Shown: piece after piece, positions 9,128-17,348 of the stretch
Layout of the letters: each line of letters opens with the position of its first letter
Position numbering within the stretch: the stretch's first letter is position 1
Source of the DNA: Erysipelotrichaceae bacterium
GTDB taxonomy: Bacteria > Bacillota_I > Bacilli_A > Erysipelotrichales > Erysipelotrichaceae
NCBI GenBank assembly: GCA_017432895.1
Contig: JAFRIG010000075.1
Span: 1-43,979, forward strand
Length of the DNA: 43,979 nt
Direction: 5' to 3'
Position numbers and translations under genes: made by a program
The notes under the pieces: model-generated
What the model was told of the DNA's origin: nothing
Seen by the model: only the letters and a program-made list of their open reading frames with translations
The model's database searches: none

Positions 9128-10190
9128 TCAAGAGTTTTTCTTTGTCGTCGTTTGCCAATAAGGCATTGACGATATCATCGAGTTTGCCTTCCATGATCCG
9201 ATCGAGCTGATTGATAGTCAGACCGATGCGGTGGTCGGAAACGCGGTTTTGCGGATAGTTGTAGGTCCTGATCTTTTCCGAACGGTCGCCCGTACCGATC
9301 TTGGAACGGCGTATGGCACCTTCTTCTTCCTCTTTCTTCTGCTTATAGTAGTCGTAAACGCGGGCTCTGATGATACGCAAAGCCGTCTCCTTGTTGGCGA
9401 TCTGGTTGCGTCCGTCCTGACAGTTGACCGTGATACCGGTCGGCTTGTGGACGATCCTGACGGCCGAATCGGTCTTGTTGATATGCTGACCGCCGGCGCC
9501 GGAAGCTCTATGCGTTTCGATCTCAAGATCCGAATCGGGGATCTCGATATCTTCGTCTTCAACATCCGGGAAGACGATGACGGTCGCTGTCGAAGTGTGG
9601 ACTCTGCCCTGCGTTTCCGTCTTCGGAACCCGCTGTACGCGATGCGCACCGGATTCGAATTTGAAATGGCGATAGGCATCCAGCCCCTTGACCGCAAACG
9701 AGATCAAAGAATAACCGCCAGCTTCCGATTCGGAAGATTCCATGACTTCGACCTTGTAGCCTAAAGACTCGGCATAGTAGCTGTACATCCTGAACAGATC
9801 GCCTGCGAAAATGTTTCCTTCATCGCCGCCGGCCGCACCTCTGATCTCCACTAAAGCGTCATAGCTGTCCTCCGGATCACGGGGCAGCAGCAGTTCTTCG
9901 ATGTATTTATCGAGCTTTTCCAGTTCTTCTTTAGCCTCAGAAACTTCCATATTAGCCATCTCACGGATCTCCGGATCCGGGTCCTTGAGCATCTCCTGGC
10001 CATCTTCGATGATCGCCGTATACTTCTTGAGATTCTGATAGGCTTCGTAGGCCGCTCTCAACTGAGCCTGTTCCTTGGAGAGTTTCGTAAACTTTTTGAC
10101 ATCGGAAACGATCTCCTCTTTCATGAGCTCGTCATTGATCGCGAGGTAGCGTTTTTCGATCTCCTGTAATTTTATGATCTTGGCATCCAT
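9114..10190 (-). CDS. prfA: Peptide chain release factor 1
   Basis: RF1 recognises UAA and UAG stop codons and triggers peptide release. The 358-residue protein has the codon-recognition PxT tripeptide in RVQRVPKTETQGRVHTS and the catalytic GGQ in RASGAGGQHINKTDSAVR, whose glutamine is the target of PrmC. Length is typical. The ATG is preceded by a CTGGGAA-type ribosome binding site that overlaps the last codons of tdk; the intergenic gap is one base. The block rpmE-tdk-prfA-prmC is conserved in Bacillus subtilis. Confidence 0.97.
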   Translation of the reverse strand: MDAKIIKLQEIEKRYLAINDELMKEEIVSDVKKFTKLSKEQAQLRAAYEAYQNLKKYTAIIEDGQEMLKDPDPEIREMANMEVSEAKEELEKLDKYIEELLLPRDPEDSYDALVEIRGAAGGDEGNIFAGDLFRMYSYYAESLGYKVEVMESSESEAGGYSLISFAVKGLDAYRHFKFESGAHRVQRVPKTETQGRVHTSTATVIVFPDVEDEDIEIPDSDLEIETHRASGAGGQHINKTDSAVRIVHKPTGITVNCQDGRNQIANKETALRIIRARVYDYYKQKKEEEEGAIRRSKIGTGDRSEKIRTYNYPQNRVSDHRIGLTINQLDRIMEGKLDDIVNALLANDDKEKLLNEHV

Positions 10191-10191
10191 T

Positions 10192-10791
10192 TTATTTTCC
10201 CAGTTTCACTTTCGGTTTATCAGGTACTTCGTGACAATGACGGCATCTGGCTTCATAGCTTTCCGAAGCACCGACCAGAATGATCGGATCGTTGTAGGAA
10301 GCCGGACGGCCATCGATGATACGCTGAGTTCTGGTGGCCGGTGCACCGCACTTGTTGCAGACAGCAGCCAGTTTGGTGACGAATTCCGCTTCCGTGATCA
10401 GCTGCGGCATCGGCCCGAAGGGTTCTCCTTTGAAGTTGGTATCCAGACCGGCAGCCATGACTCTGATGCCTCTGTCGGCCAGTTCGTTGCAGACATCGCA
10501 GATGTTATCGTCGAAAAACTGCGCTTCGTCGATCGCTACGACCTGAGTCGTCGGCTTGATGATATCCAGGATCTCGGCCGCATCGGATATGACATGGGAT
10601 TCGACTGATGATCCGGCATGGGATACGACTCTGGTTTGCGAATAGCGGTTGTCGATCAAAGGTTTGAAGACCATGATCTCCTTTTTCGCAAACTCCAAAA
10701 CTTTGATACGGCGGATGAGCTCTTCGGTCTTGCCGGCAAACATGCAGCCGCTGATCGTCTCGATCCAGCCATCTTTATAACTCTGATACAT
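10192..10791 (-). CDS. tdk: Thymidine kinase (type II)
   Basis: Salvage enzyme that phosphorylates thymidine (and deoxyuridine) to the monophosphate with ATP. The P-loop is [15 protein letters not shown] at residues 15-29, the DEAQFF motif lies near residue 90, and the zinc lasso has two cysteine pairs, [13 protein letters not shown] and CRHCHE. The length of 199 residues is normal. GAGGT precedes the ATG by 8 nt. A TATAAT at 10811-10816, just after the rpmE terminator, could start this operon. Confidence 0.96.
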   Translation of the reverse strand: MYQSYKDGWIETISGCMFAGKTEELIRRIKVLEFAKKEIMVFKPLIDNRYSQTRVVSHAGSSVESHVISDAAEILDIIKPTTQVVAIDEAQFFDDNICDVCNELADRGIRVMAAGLDTNFKGEPFGPMPQLITEAEFVTKLAAVCNKCGAPATRTQRIIDGRPASYNDPIILVGASESYEARCRHCHEVPDKPKVKLGK

Positions 10792-10810
10792 ACTCGATTA
10801 CCTCATCAAT

Positions 10811-10816
10811 ATTATA
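10811..10816 (-). promoter_or_regulatory. Candidate -10 element for tdk-prfA-prmC
   Basis: TATAAT lies 19 nt upstream of the tdk start and directly after the T-tail of the rpmE terminator. No good -35 is visible at 16-18 nt, so the call is tentative. Confidence 0.4.
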
Positions 10817-10818
10817 AC

Positions 10819-10847
10819 GAAAAAAATAGAGGATCATTCCTCTATTT
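10819..10847 (-). terminator. Terminator of rpmE
   Basis: A perfect 10-bp stem (10838-10847 with 10824-10833) and 4-nt loop, followed by a run of T on the minus strand, overlaps the last codons of rpmE. Confidence 0.85.
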
Positions 10848-11057
10848 GTTTGAAGTCAAGCCATACTTCTTATTGAATTTTTCAATTCTACCCTGCGAAG
10901 CAGCGAATCTCTGTCTGCCCGTATAGAACGGATGACAGTTCGAGCAGGTATCGACCTTGATGCCGTCCTTTTTCGTAGAACCGGTCTCGAATGTCGTACC
11001 GCAGCCCGCACAGGTAACAGTAACTCTGTAATAATCAGGATGAATACCTTTTTTCAT
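10842..11057 (-). CDS. rpmE: 50S ribosomal protein L31, zinc-binding type
   Basis: A 71-residue L31 of the cysteine-containing (C+) form. The zinc ligands are visible as CAGC near residues 16-19 and CSNC near 37-40, followed by the conserved HPFYTG. L31 bridges ribosomal subunits, and the C+ form is often replaced by a C- paralogue under zinc starvation; no such paralogue lies in this window. A strong promoter and a GGGAG ribosome binding site precede it. In Bacillus subtilis rho lies between the murA paralogue and rpmE; here it is missing from that position. Confidence 0.97.
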   Translation of the reverse strand: MKKGIHPDYYRVTVTCAGCGTTFETGSTKKDGIKVDTCSNCHPFYTGRQRFAASQGRIEKFNKKYGLTSNK

Positions 11058-11119
11058 CTTTCAATCTCCCTTCCGCCTTGAGTATCAGATCAACCCAAAG
11101 TAAGTTTTTACGCTTAATC

Positions 11120-11148
11120 ATTCTAACAGATTAAATTTCAAATGTAAA
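11120..11148 (-). promoter_or_regulatory. Promoter of rpmE
   Basis: TTTACA (11143-11148) and TAGAAT (11120-11125) are separated by exactly 17 nt on the minus strand. The resulting leader of about 55 nt before the rpmE ATG could carry L31 autoregulation, but no defined fold was established. Confidence 0.75.
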
Positions 11149-11159
11149 CAGCTAATTTT

Positions 11160-12404
11160 CTACTCGATATCGGCCCCGATCGCCTTGAGCTTATTGACGA
11201 TCGAATCGTAACCGCGATAGATATGATAGGCATTGTGGATGAAAGTCTCACCCTGTGCCATCAGTCCCGCAATAACTAACGATGCCCCACAGCGCAGGTC
11301 GGTGGCAAAGATGTCGGCTCCATGCAAAGGCGTACCGCCATGGACCAGCGATTCACCGGTCTTGTATTCGATATTGGCACCCATCTGATTGAGTTCATGA
11401 CAGTGTTTGAAACGTTCCGCATAGATGGTCTCTTCGATCTTGGAATCCCCTTTTGCCTTGGTAAGCAAGGCCGTCAGAGGCTGCTGCAGGTCGGTGGCAA
11501 AGCCCGGGAAAGGTTGCGTGATGATATCCACCGCTTTGAGATCCGGCGATTCAAAGACCCGGATATAATCGGAACCTTGTTCCAGTCTGACACCCATCTC
11601 CTCCAGCTTGGAAGTAAGAGCTTCGATATGCTGAGGAATGACGTTAGAGACCGTGACATCTTCTCCGCACGCTGCCGCCGCGATGATATAGGTACCGGCC
11701 TCGATACGGTCAGGAATGATATCGTGGATACAGCCCTTGAGGCGGGTCACGCCGTTGATCGTGATCTCCGAAGTACCGGCACCTCTGATCTGAGCACCCA
11801 TCTTGTTCAACATTGAAGAAAGGTCGATGATCTCCGGTTCTTTGGCCGCATTTTCGATCGTCGTCCGGCCTCTAGCGAAGCATGCCGCCAGCATGATGTT
11901 GATCGTCGCACCGACTGATGCGAAGTCCAGATAGATGTCATCGCCCAACAGTTCATCGGCCGTTATCTCGATGATGTTTCCTTCCTGTTTGATTTTGGCC
12001 CCTAAAGCTTCAAAGCCCTTGAGATGCAGATCGATGGGACGAGGCCCCAGATTGCAGCCACCCGGCGAATACATCCTGACGTGCTTGAATCTTCCAAGCA
12101 GTGCTCCCATGAAATAATAGGAAGCTCTTAATTTCATGACATCGTCATCCAGCAGATCGATATTGGTGATGCTGGTGGGGTCGATGGTCAGTTCGTCATC
12201 ATCCGCCGTAACTTTGACATTCAAAAACTCCAGAAGCTTGATCAGGATCTGGACATCCTTGATATCCGGCACATCATATAATTTGACGATCTCGGAAGCC
12301 AGAACGACGGAAGGAAGTATCGCTACTACCGAGTTCTTGCAAGAGGATACTCTTACTTCCCCATTCAGCTTACGGCCGCCTTTGATTCTGATAATGTCAT
12401 CCAT
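11160..12404 (-). CDS. murA: UDP-N-acetylglucosamine 1-carboxyvinyltransferase
   Basis: MurA transfers enolpyruvate from PEP to UDP-GlcNAc, the first committed step of peptidoglycan synthesis. The catalytic cysteine lies in the loop SPGGCNLGPRPIDLHL (so fosfomycin sensitivity is expected from this residue alone), and family motifs VGATINIMLAA, ENAAKEPEI, DRIEAGTY and IYRGYD are present. The conserved lysine is in SSCKNS near the N-terminus. The ATG at 12404 (414 residues) is chosen over a GTG nine bases upstream because GGTGA sits 5 nt before it. A terminator-like hairpin lies just upstream of this site. Gram-positives usually carry two murA copies; which one this is cannot be decided, though the adjacency to rpmE-tdk-prfA recalls the Bacillus murAB (murZ) locus. 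Confidence 0.95.
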   Translation of the reverse strand: MDDIIRIKGGRKLNGEVRVSSCKNSVVAILPSVVLASEIVKLYDVPDIKDVQILIKLLEFLNVKVTADDDELTIDPTSITNIDLLDDDVMKLRASYYFMGALLGRFKHVRMYSPGGCNLGPRPIDLHLKGFEALGAKIKQEGNIIEITADELLGDDIYLDFASVGATINIMLAACFARGRTTIENAAKEPEIIDLSSMLNKMGAQIRGAGTSEITINGVTRLKGCIHDIIPDRIEAGTYIIAAAACGEDVTVSNVIPQHIEALTSKLEEMGVRLEQGSDYIRVFESPDLKAVDIITQPFPGFATDLQQPLTALLTKAKGDSKIEETIYAERFKHCHELNQMGANIEYKTGESLVHGGTPLHGADIFATDLRCGASLVIAGLMAQGETFIHNAYHIYRGYDSIVNKLKAIGADIE

Positions 12405-12414
12405 AAGTTTCACC

Positions 12415-12441
12415 GCAAATAAAGCAGGTCCTAGACCTGCT
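12415..12441 (-). terminator. Terminator-like hairpin before murA
   Basis: AGCAGGTC and GACCTGCT form a perfect 8-bp stem with a 3-nt loop, followed by TTTATTT on the minus strand. It lies between the SH3-like gene and the murA ribosome binding site, leaving no room for a separate promoter, so it may attenuate rather than end transcription. Confidence 0.5.
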
Positions 12442-12443
12442 GT

Positions 12444-13124
12444 TTAATCGATCCTCTTGACCCAGTTGTCGCTGTCGGAACCAAGGCAGAAGTAGACATT
12501 ATCCGCCAGCTTGGCCCACAAGTACTCGTCACCGAGATCCTTGTCGTTGACGACCTCCAGGACACGATATCTTTCACCGGTCTCAACTTGCGAGTAACCA
12601 TTATAAGTCGTGAGCTCCGCATCGGAAGTAGGTTCGACTCTGAAACGCATACCGCCGTCGGTTATTTCGTAGACGATATCGCCTTCACCGATGGATCCGT
12701 CGTTCCTTTGCAGTTCTTCGATCTTCTTTTCCAGATCGGCGATCGTCGCACTCTGTTCGGCGATCTGCTTCTTGTAGTTGTCTTCGTTGGCTTGCATCTG
12801 CAGATAAGCCGTATTGGCTTTGACGTAGGCCTCGTGCTGTTTGAGGGCATAGAAAGCCGCTCCGGCCAATGCCAGCAATAACAATAGGATCAGAATGATA
12901 CAGATGACGATCGAAGCGTTGCCTTTTTTCTTCTTGCGGCGCGGCTCGTAATCATCGTAATCATCTTCGTATGTTTCGTTTTCTTCCGTTACATCGTCGT
13001 AGAGCTCGTCATCCGACATCTTGAAGATCGACATATCGATACTGCTGTCGCTGTTGGTTTTGTCTTCAACGAAGTCGGGAATATCCAGCTCCTGCTGTTT
13101 TTCATAAGGATTCTTATTGCTCAT
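12444..13124 (-). CDS. Membrane-anchored coiled-coil protein with SH3-like C-terminus
   Basis: Not recognised as a named family. The 226 residues comprise an acidic N-terminal cytosolic stretch (about 1-55, rich in D/E), a basic patch RRKKKKGN, one membrane helix (about 64-86), a coiled coil (about 88-140) and a C-terminal domain of about 75 residues. The last part, with MRFRVEPTSDAEL, a run of short beta-like segments and a terminal WVKRID, looks like a bacterial SH3 domain, which would face the cell wall. The gene lies between the acidic protein gene and murA, suggesting a role at the envelope, but this is inference. GAGGT precedes the start. Confidence 0.75.
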   Translation of the reverse strand: MSNKNPYEKQQELDIPDFVEDKTNSDSSIDMSIFKMSDDELYDDVTEENETYEDDYDDYEPRRKKKKGNASIVICIILILLLLLALAGAAFYALKQHEAYVKANTAYLQMQANEDNYKKQIAEQSATIADLEKKIEELQRNDGSIGEGDIVYEITDGGMRFRVEPTSDAELTTYNGYSQVETGERYRVLEVVNDKDLGDEYLWAKLADNVYFCLGSDSDNWVKRID

Positions 13125-13149
13125 AATCGTATTTACCTCACCAATTTAT

Positions 13150-14670
13150 TTACTGCAGGTCTTCTTCAAACAAGACCCGGTATCCTTCATATTCGCCATC
13201 CAGAAGTGCACTCTGATTGGCCACTTCAAAAATCGAAGTGATGATCTTGCCGTCCGTATTGACGTACTGCTTAAAGACGTCGACGATCATCTTCTTTTCA
13301 TCCGCGTTGATCGCATAATCATGTTTCAGGGCGATCTCGACATACTGTCTGAGGTTTTCGACATTCTTGAAAACACTTCTATGCAGTACGACTATCGTCT
13401 CACCTAACGGATACTCGTTGGCGATCGCTTCCTTCAGTTCGTAGACGTTACGGATGAAAGCGTTGGAAAGATAAGGATAGGCACTGTGGATCCGGTCATA
13501 GATCTGCCGGTAGGTCTCTTCCTCTTCCCTCTTCTTATCCTCTTCCCTGGTCATCTTGGCCTTGAGGTCATCGATCAGGGAACTGACATACTTGCTGTCC
13601 TGTTTCGGTTTTTCAACATATTCTTCGCTCTGCTGCTTTTCTTGCAGATCGATGAAGTTTTCGATCTTGTTGTAATAGACATCGCTCAGAGGCTGTATCT
13701 CCTTGATCAGTCTGATGATGTCGTCTTTATCGACCTGTTCGGGGAAGATCAGATCGGGATTGGGCTGTTTCTCTTCGATGAGCTCTTCTTCTTTTTCTTC
13801 TTCCTGCAGATCGATCAGCGGATTTTCGATGTATTGGGAGAATACTTCTTTCGTCTTGTCATCAACGAGAATGACCGGCTTGTCGATGATCCTTTCTTCA
13901 CTGACTTCGACCTTGTTTATCTCTTCTTCCGCCGCAACCAGTTCCGAGAAGATCGTATCAAGCTGCGAATTGGCACCGGTCAAAACATCTTCCTTTTCTT
14001 CTTCAGGTTTCCGGTTGACATTATCGGCGATCATCTGCAGCATCTTTGATTCTTCATCATCGAGCTCGTAGGTGCCTTCTTCCGAAGCATCATCGCTAAC
14101 AGCAACCGTTTCCTCTTGCGATTGTAAAGCTTCGACTTCTTCTGTTGTTTCTTCACCCTCAACGGTTTCTTCTTCAGCTGCTTCTTCTTCAGAAACTTCA
14201 GCAGCTTCAGCCGTCTCAGCCTTTTCTTCTTCGTGAACTTCTTCAGCTTCAGCTTTTTCTTCTTCGCTCGTTTCTTCTTCCAGGACAGGAGCCTCTTCTT
14301 CAACTTCCTCGATCGGTTCAGGAAGATCATAGAAAGCCAAAAGATCTTTCAGATCGTCTTTTCTGTCGCTTGTTTCCTCGTCAAGATCCACGTCGAACAT
14401 CCTGTCGAATTCACTTGACAGGTCTTCTTCCTTCTTGACTTTTACGAACTTATCAAAAGCTTCTTTGCCGGCCTGCATTAAAGCCGCAACACCTTCATCG
14501 ACGGTGTCCAAAGTAGCATGCATTTCCTCATTCAATTCCGCTTTCAGACTATCGAGATCGATATTCTTCAGCTCCATCAATGAAGCATCGAGTTCATCAT
14601 TCAGATGTTCGCTCAGATATTCAAGTGCCCTGTTGACGAAGCCAAGCAGCATTACATTTTTAGCTTCCAC
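13150..14670 (-). CDS. Large acidic protein of unknown function
   Basis: Not recognised. The 506-residue product is strongly acidic, with no membrane segment and no signal peptide. An N-terminal helical region (about 1-90, starting near FVNRALEYLSEHLNDELDA) is followed by a low-complexity Glu/Ala/Val stretch (about 115-210), a charged middle part, and a C-terminal helical region (about 390-505) that looks folded. Translation starts at a GTG with AGGAGG only 4 nt upstream; the first codons overlap the end of trmR by 11 nt. The distance to the SH3-like gene is 25 nt, so the two are probably co-expressed. Its reverse strand has long shadow frames caused by the Glu-rich codons. A cytosolic scaffold role is possible but unproven. 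Confidence 0.75.
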   Translation of the reverse strand: MEAKNVMLLGFVNRALEYLSEHLNDELDASLMELKNIDLDSLKAELNEEMHATLDTVDEGVAALMQAGKEAFDKFVKVKKEEDLSSEFDRMFDVDLDEETSDRKDDLKDLLAFYDLPEPIEEVEEEAPVLEEETSEEEKAEAEEVHEEEKAETAEAAEVSEEEAAEEETVEGEETTEEVEALQSQEETVAVSDDASEEGTYELDDEESKMLQMIADNVNRKPEEEKEDVLTGANSQLDTIFSELVAAEEEINKVEVSEERIIDKPVILVDDKTKEVFSQYIENPLIDLQEEEKEEELIEEKQPNPDLIFPEQVDKDDIIRLIKEIQPLSDVYYNKIENFIDLQEKQQSEEYVEKPKQDSKYVSSLIDDLKAKMTREEDKKREEEETYRQIYDRIHSAYPYLSNAFIRNVYELKEAIANEYPLGETIVVLHRSVFKNVENLRQYVEIALKHDYAINADEKKMIVDVFKQYVNTDGKIITSIFEVANQSALLDGEYEGYRVLFEEDLQ

Positions 14671-15247
14671 TTTTCCTCCTGGTCAAAACGAGTATTCCAT
14701 CCCCGATATTATCAAACTCCATTATATCAAAACGCTTATCATTGTGCACCATTTCTCGGAATTTAACGATCTTTTTGACCAGACTTCTAAGGCTGCGGGA
14801 GGCGATGTTTTCCGGCTCATAGACTAAGCCATGGAAGACCATGTTGTCGAAGATCATCGCTCCTTCATCCTTGAGATTGTCCAGGAACTTTTCCAGATAA
14901 CGGCCATACTGAGCCTTGGCGGCATCGACGAAGATCAGATCGTATTTTTTATCCGTTTCAAATTCTTCGATCGGCAGAAAGTGTACTTCGATCTGTTTTT
15001 CCAGACCTGCATTTTTGATATTGACAAGGGCCTGTTTATACATCTCTTCATTTTTTTCGATCGTATCGATAAAAATGTCTTTTGCTAAAGAGGCCATCTG
15101 GATCGCCGAGTAGCCTACCGCGGTACCCAATTCCAAAATGGTCTTGCATTCATGTTCACGGATGTAATTTAAAAGAAAGGCAAGCCCTTCATCTTTAATG
15201 ATGGGCACGCCTTTCTCTAATGCTTTGTTTTTTAATTCATCGGTCAT
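14660..15247 (-). CDS. trmR: tRNA 5-hydroxyuridine methyltransferase (O-methyltransferase family)
   Basis: This belongs to the small SAM-dependent O-methyltransferase family (caffeoyl-CoA type), whose Bacillus subtilis member TrmR (YrrM) methylates 5-hydroxyuridine at wobble position 34. The SAM motif TILELGTAVGYSAIQMA lies near residues 40-56, followed by DLIFVDAAKAQYGRYLE and FDNMVFHG, typical metal- and substrate-binding segments. I choose the ATG at 15247 (195 residues), which overlaps the pgcA stop as ATGA; an in-frame ATG at 15286 would add 13 residues inside pgcA. The TrmR assignment rests on family resemblance; a different O-methyl acceptor cannot be excluded. Confidence 0.8.
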   Translation of the reverse strand: MTDELKNKALEKGVPIIKDEGLAFLLNYIREHECKTILELGTAVGYSAIQMASLAKDIFIDTIEKNEEMYKQALVNIKNAGLEKQIEVHFLPIEEFETDKKYDLIFVDAAKAQYGRYLEKFLDNLKDEGAMIFDNMVFHGLVYEPENIASRSLRSLVKKIVKFREMVHNDKRFDIMEFDNIGDGILVLTRRKSGS

Positions 15248-16920
15248 TGCATCATTTGCTTGACGTATGAGATGAAGCCGTCGCATTTCTCTTTGGCCTT
15301 ATCCATACTCGTATCCTTTACGGAAAGATAGCACTTGCATTTAGGCTCAGTGCCCGAAGGCCTGATCGCAATGAAGGAACCATCTTCCAGATAATATTTT
15401 AATACATCGGATACGTCGTGTTGCGCAAATTCGCTTTCCTGACCATTCTCATAGGACTTCTGCAGTTTGAAGTCTTCGATCTTCAGAGTCTTATAACCCG
15501 GAACTTCCAGCGGGTTGTTGCGGATGTTGGACATGATCTCCTGCAGCTTCACGGCACCATCGGCACCCGGAAGCATAATGGAGAACTGCGTGTCATAGTA
15601 GTAGCCGACTTTGTCGTAGGCTTCATTCATGACATCCATCAAAGTCTTGCCCTGGCTCAGATAATAGGCACAGGCTTCCGCCAAAAGCAGACAGGCCTGG
15701 GTGGCATCCTTGTCTCGGACAAACGGTTTGATCAGAGAACCGTAGGATTCCTCATAACCGAAGACATAGTTCTTTTCATGATTCTGTTCATACTGTCTGA
15801 CTTTGTTGCCGATATACTTGAAACCGGTCAAAGTTCTCTCGTTGTCACAGCCGTGGTATCTGGCGATCGCTTCGCCGATATCGCTGGTGACGACCGTATT
15901 GAACATGCAGGGATTCTCGACCTTGATGCCAAGATCCTCATAAGTTGAAAGGATGTATTCCAGCAAGAGTGCACCGGTCTGGTTGCCGTTTAAGACGATG
16001 TACTTGCCATCGTGCTTGATACCGACACCCATTCTATCGCCATCCGGATCGCATACCAGCAAAAGCTTGGCATCGATCTCTTCAGCGAGCTTCAATATTT
16101 CTTCATAAGCACCCGGCTCTTCCGGGTTAGGTGTCTTGGTGGCACCGAAAGCGGGATCAGGTACCGACTGGCTAGCGACTTCGACGACATCGTAGCCTGC
16201 CATTTTCAGCGTGTCCATGACCGGATGATAGGAAGCACCATGCTCTGGCGAGAATGCGATCTTGAAGTTCTTGTCGACATCTTTTCTCAGCTGGATGGAC
16301 AGACAGTCGGCGTAATAGGCATCGTCGACTTCCTTGTTGACGACATTGATCAGGCTCTCATCATAATCTTCAGCCGGTTTGATATCGAGCAGATCACCCA
16401 GCTTGGAGATCTCGTCGATGACTTTCTCGGCGATCTCCGGGATCAGCTGACAGCCGGTCTCATCATAGAGCTTATAGCCGTTGTACTCTTTCGGGTTGTG
16501 CGAAGCGGTGATCATGATCCCGCCGTCACACTTGTAGAATCTGACCATGTAGGAAAGTTCGGGAGTCGGTCTTAAAGAGTCGACGATATAAGTCTTGATG
16601 CCGTTGCTGGCGAGCAGTCTGGCGCAATCGAAAGCGAATTCCTTGGAATTGTAACGGTTGTCGTAAGCGATCGCAACTCCATCCTTGCCGTTGTTGTTCA
16701 GGTAATTGGCAAAACCCTGAGTGGCCTTTCTGATCGTAAAGATGTTCAGACGATTGGTACCAAGGCCCATCAGACCTCTCATACCGGCCGTACCGAAGGC
16801 GACATCCGTGAAGAAGGAGTCCTTGATCTGCTGCTCACTCATGGCAGCCAGTTCGGTCTTCTGCTCAGCGGAAAGATTGGGATGATTCAGCCATTTTTCG
16901 TAATTTTCTCTATAGTCCAT
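15244..16920 (-). CDS. pgcA: Phosphoglucomutase / phosphomannomutase (alpha-PGM family)
   Basis: Interconverts hexose 1- and 6-phosphates through a phosphoserine, feeding UDP-glucose and cell-envelope sugars. The catalytic serine is in ITASHNPKEYNGYK near residue 138, the Mg loop is DPDGDRMGV, the sugar loop GYEESYG and the phosphate loop RPSGTEPKCK. The 558 residues match the long PgcA/PgmB2-type enzymes of Bacillota rather than GlmM (about 450). The ATG at 16920 is chosen because GAGGAG lies 7 nt upstream; a TTG 15 nt further upstream is a poorer candidate. It sits 55 nt downstream of ptsH, beyond a terminator, and may depend on readthrough. Confidence 0.92.
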   Translation of the reverse strand: MDYRENYEKWLNHPNLSAEQKTELAAMSEQQIKDSFFTDVAFGTAGMRGLMGLGTNRLNIFTIRKATQGFANYLNNNGKDGVAIAYDNRYNSKEFAFDCARLLASNGIKTYIVDSLRPTPELSYMVRFYKCDGGIMITASHNPKEYNGYKLYDETGCQLIPEIAEKVIDEISKLGDLLDIKPAEDYDESLINVVNKEVDDAYYADCLSIQLRKDVDKNFKIAFSPEHGASYHPVMDTLKMAGYDVVEVASQSVPDPAFGATKTPNPEEPGAYEEILKLAEEIDAKLLLVCDPDGDRMGVGIKHDGKYIVLNGNQTGALLLEYILSTYEDLGIKVENPCMFNTVVTSDIGEAIARYHGCDNERTLTGFKYIGNKVRQYEQNHEKNYVFGYEESYGSLIKPFVRDKDATQACLLLAEACAYYLSQGKTLMDVMNEAYDKVGYYYDTQFSIMLPGADGAVKLQEIMSNIRNNPLEVPGYKTLKIEDFKLQKSYENGQESEFAQHDVSDVLKYYLEDGSFIAIRPSGTEPKCKCYLSVKDTSMDKAKEKCDGFISYVKQMMQ

Positions 16921-16934
16921 TCTTTGTCTCCTCA

Positions 16935-16966
16935 ATTAAAAATAAGGGAAGAACGTTTCTTCCCTT
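16935..16966 (-). terminator. Terminator of ptsH
   Basis: A perfect 10-bp stem (16944-16953 with 16957-16966) around a 3-nt loop, followed by ATTTTTAATT on the minus strand. Confidence 0.85.
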
Positions 16967-16975
16967 TTTGTTGTT

Positions 16976-17242
16976 TTACTCAATTACTTTCTGTTTTCTT
17001 AAGGTGTCTTCGATTGCTGCGATAGCTGCATCTTCATCTTCACCTTCACAAGTAATCGTGATCTCAGACTGAGTAGGGATGCCTAATGACATAACACCCA
17101 TTATCGATTTCATATTTACAGATCTCTCTTTAAATGAAACCTTGACATCACATTTGAACTTACTTGCAGCGTTTACAGCGACCGTAGCAGGACGAGCATG
17201 TAAACCGACAGGGTCAACAACTAATACCTTGATTTCTTTCAT
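16976..17242 (-). CDS. ptsH: Phosphocarrier protein HPr
   Basis: HPr carries phosphate from enzyme I to sugar-specific enzymes II, and in Bacillota its Ser46-phosphorylated form is the corepressor of CcpA. Both sites are exact: His15 in GLHARPA and Ser46 in MKSIMGVMSLG. Length is 88 residues. GGAGGG precedes the ATG. ptsI, usually the next gene, is absent; a terminator and pgcA follow. The promoter contains a cre-like operator, so HPr synthesis may be controlled by its own phosphorylated form. Confidence 0.97.
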   Translation of the reverse strand: MKEIKVLVVDPVGLHARPATVAVNAASKFKCDVKVSFKERSVNMKSIMGVMSLGIPTQSEITITCEGEDEDAAIAAIEDTLRKQKVIE

Positions 17243-17288
17243 GACCTTCCCTCCATTTCTTTTAAGAAAATTAATTCCTTATGAAAAT

Positions 17289-17317
17289 ATTATAGAATTG
17301 TAAGCGCTTTAATTCAA
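17289..17317 (-). promoter_or_regulatory. Promoter of ptsH
   Basis: TTGAAT (17312-17317) and TATAAT (17289-17294) are spaced exactly 17 nt on the minus strand, giving a leader of about 40 nt before a strong ribosome binding site. Confidence 0.85.
17298..17312. promoter_or_regulatory. cre-like CcpA operator in the ptsH promoter
   Basis: TTGTAAGCGCTTTAA on the plus strand matches the catabolite-responsive element consensus WTGNAANCGNWNNCA with one mismatch. It fills the spacer between the -35 and -10 of ptsH, where bound CcpA would block RNA polymerase. Confidence 0.65.
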
Positions 17318-17348
17318 GTTAAACGAAAGCGATTTTACACAAAATCGG

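Noticed and set aside
13486..14049. Long plus-strand frame (187 residues) opposite the acidic protein gene
   Set aside because: It is a mirror of GAA/GAG-rich codons read in reverse (Phe/Leu-rich product), has no ribosome binding site and resembles nothing. The minus-strand frame has a start signal and fits the operon.
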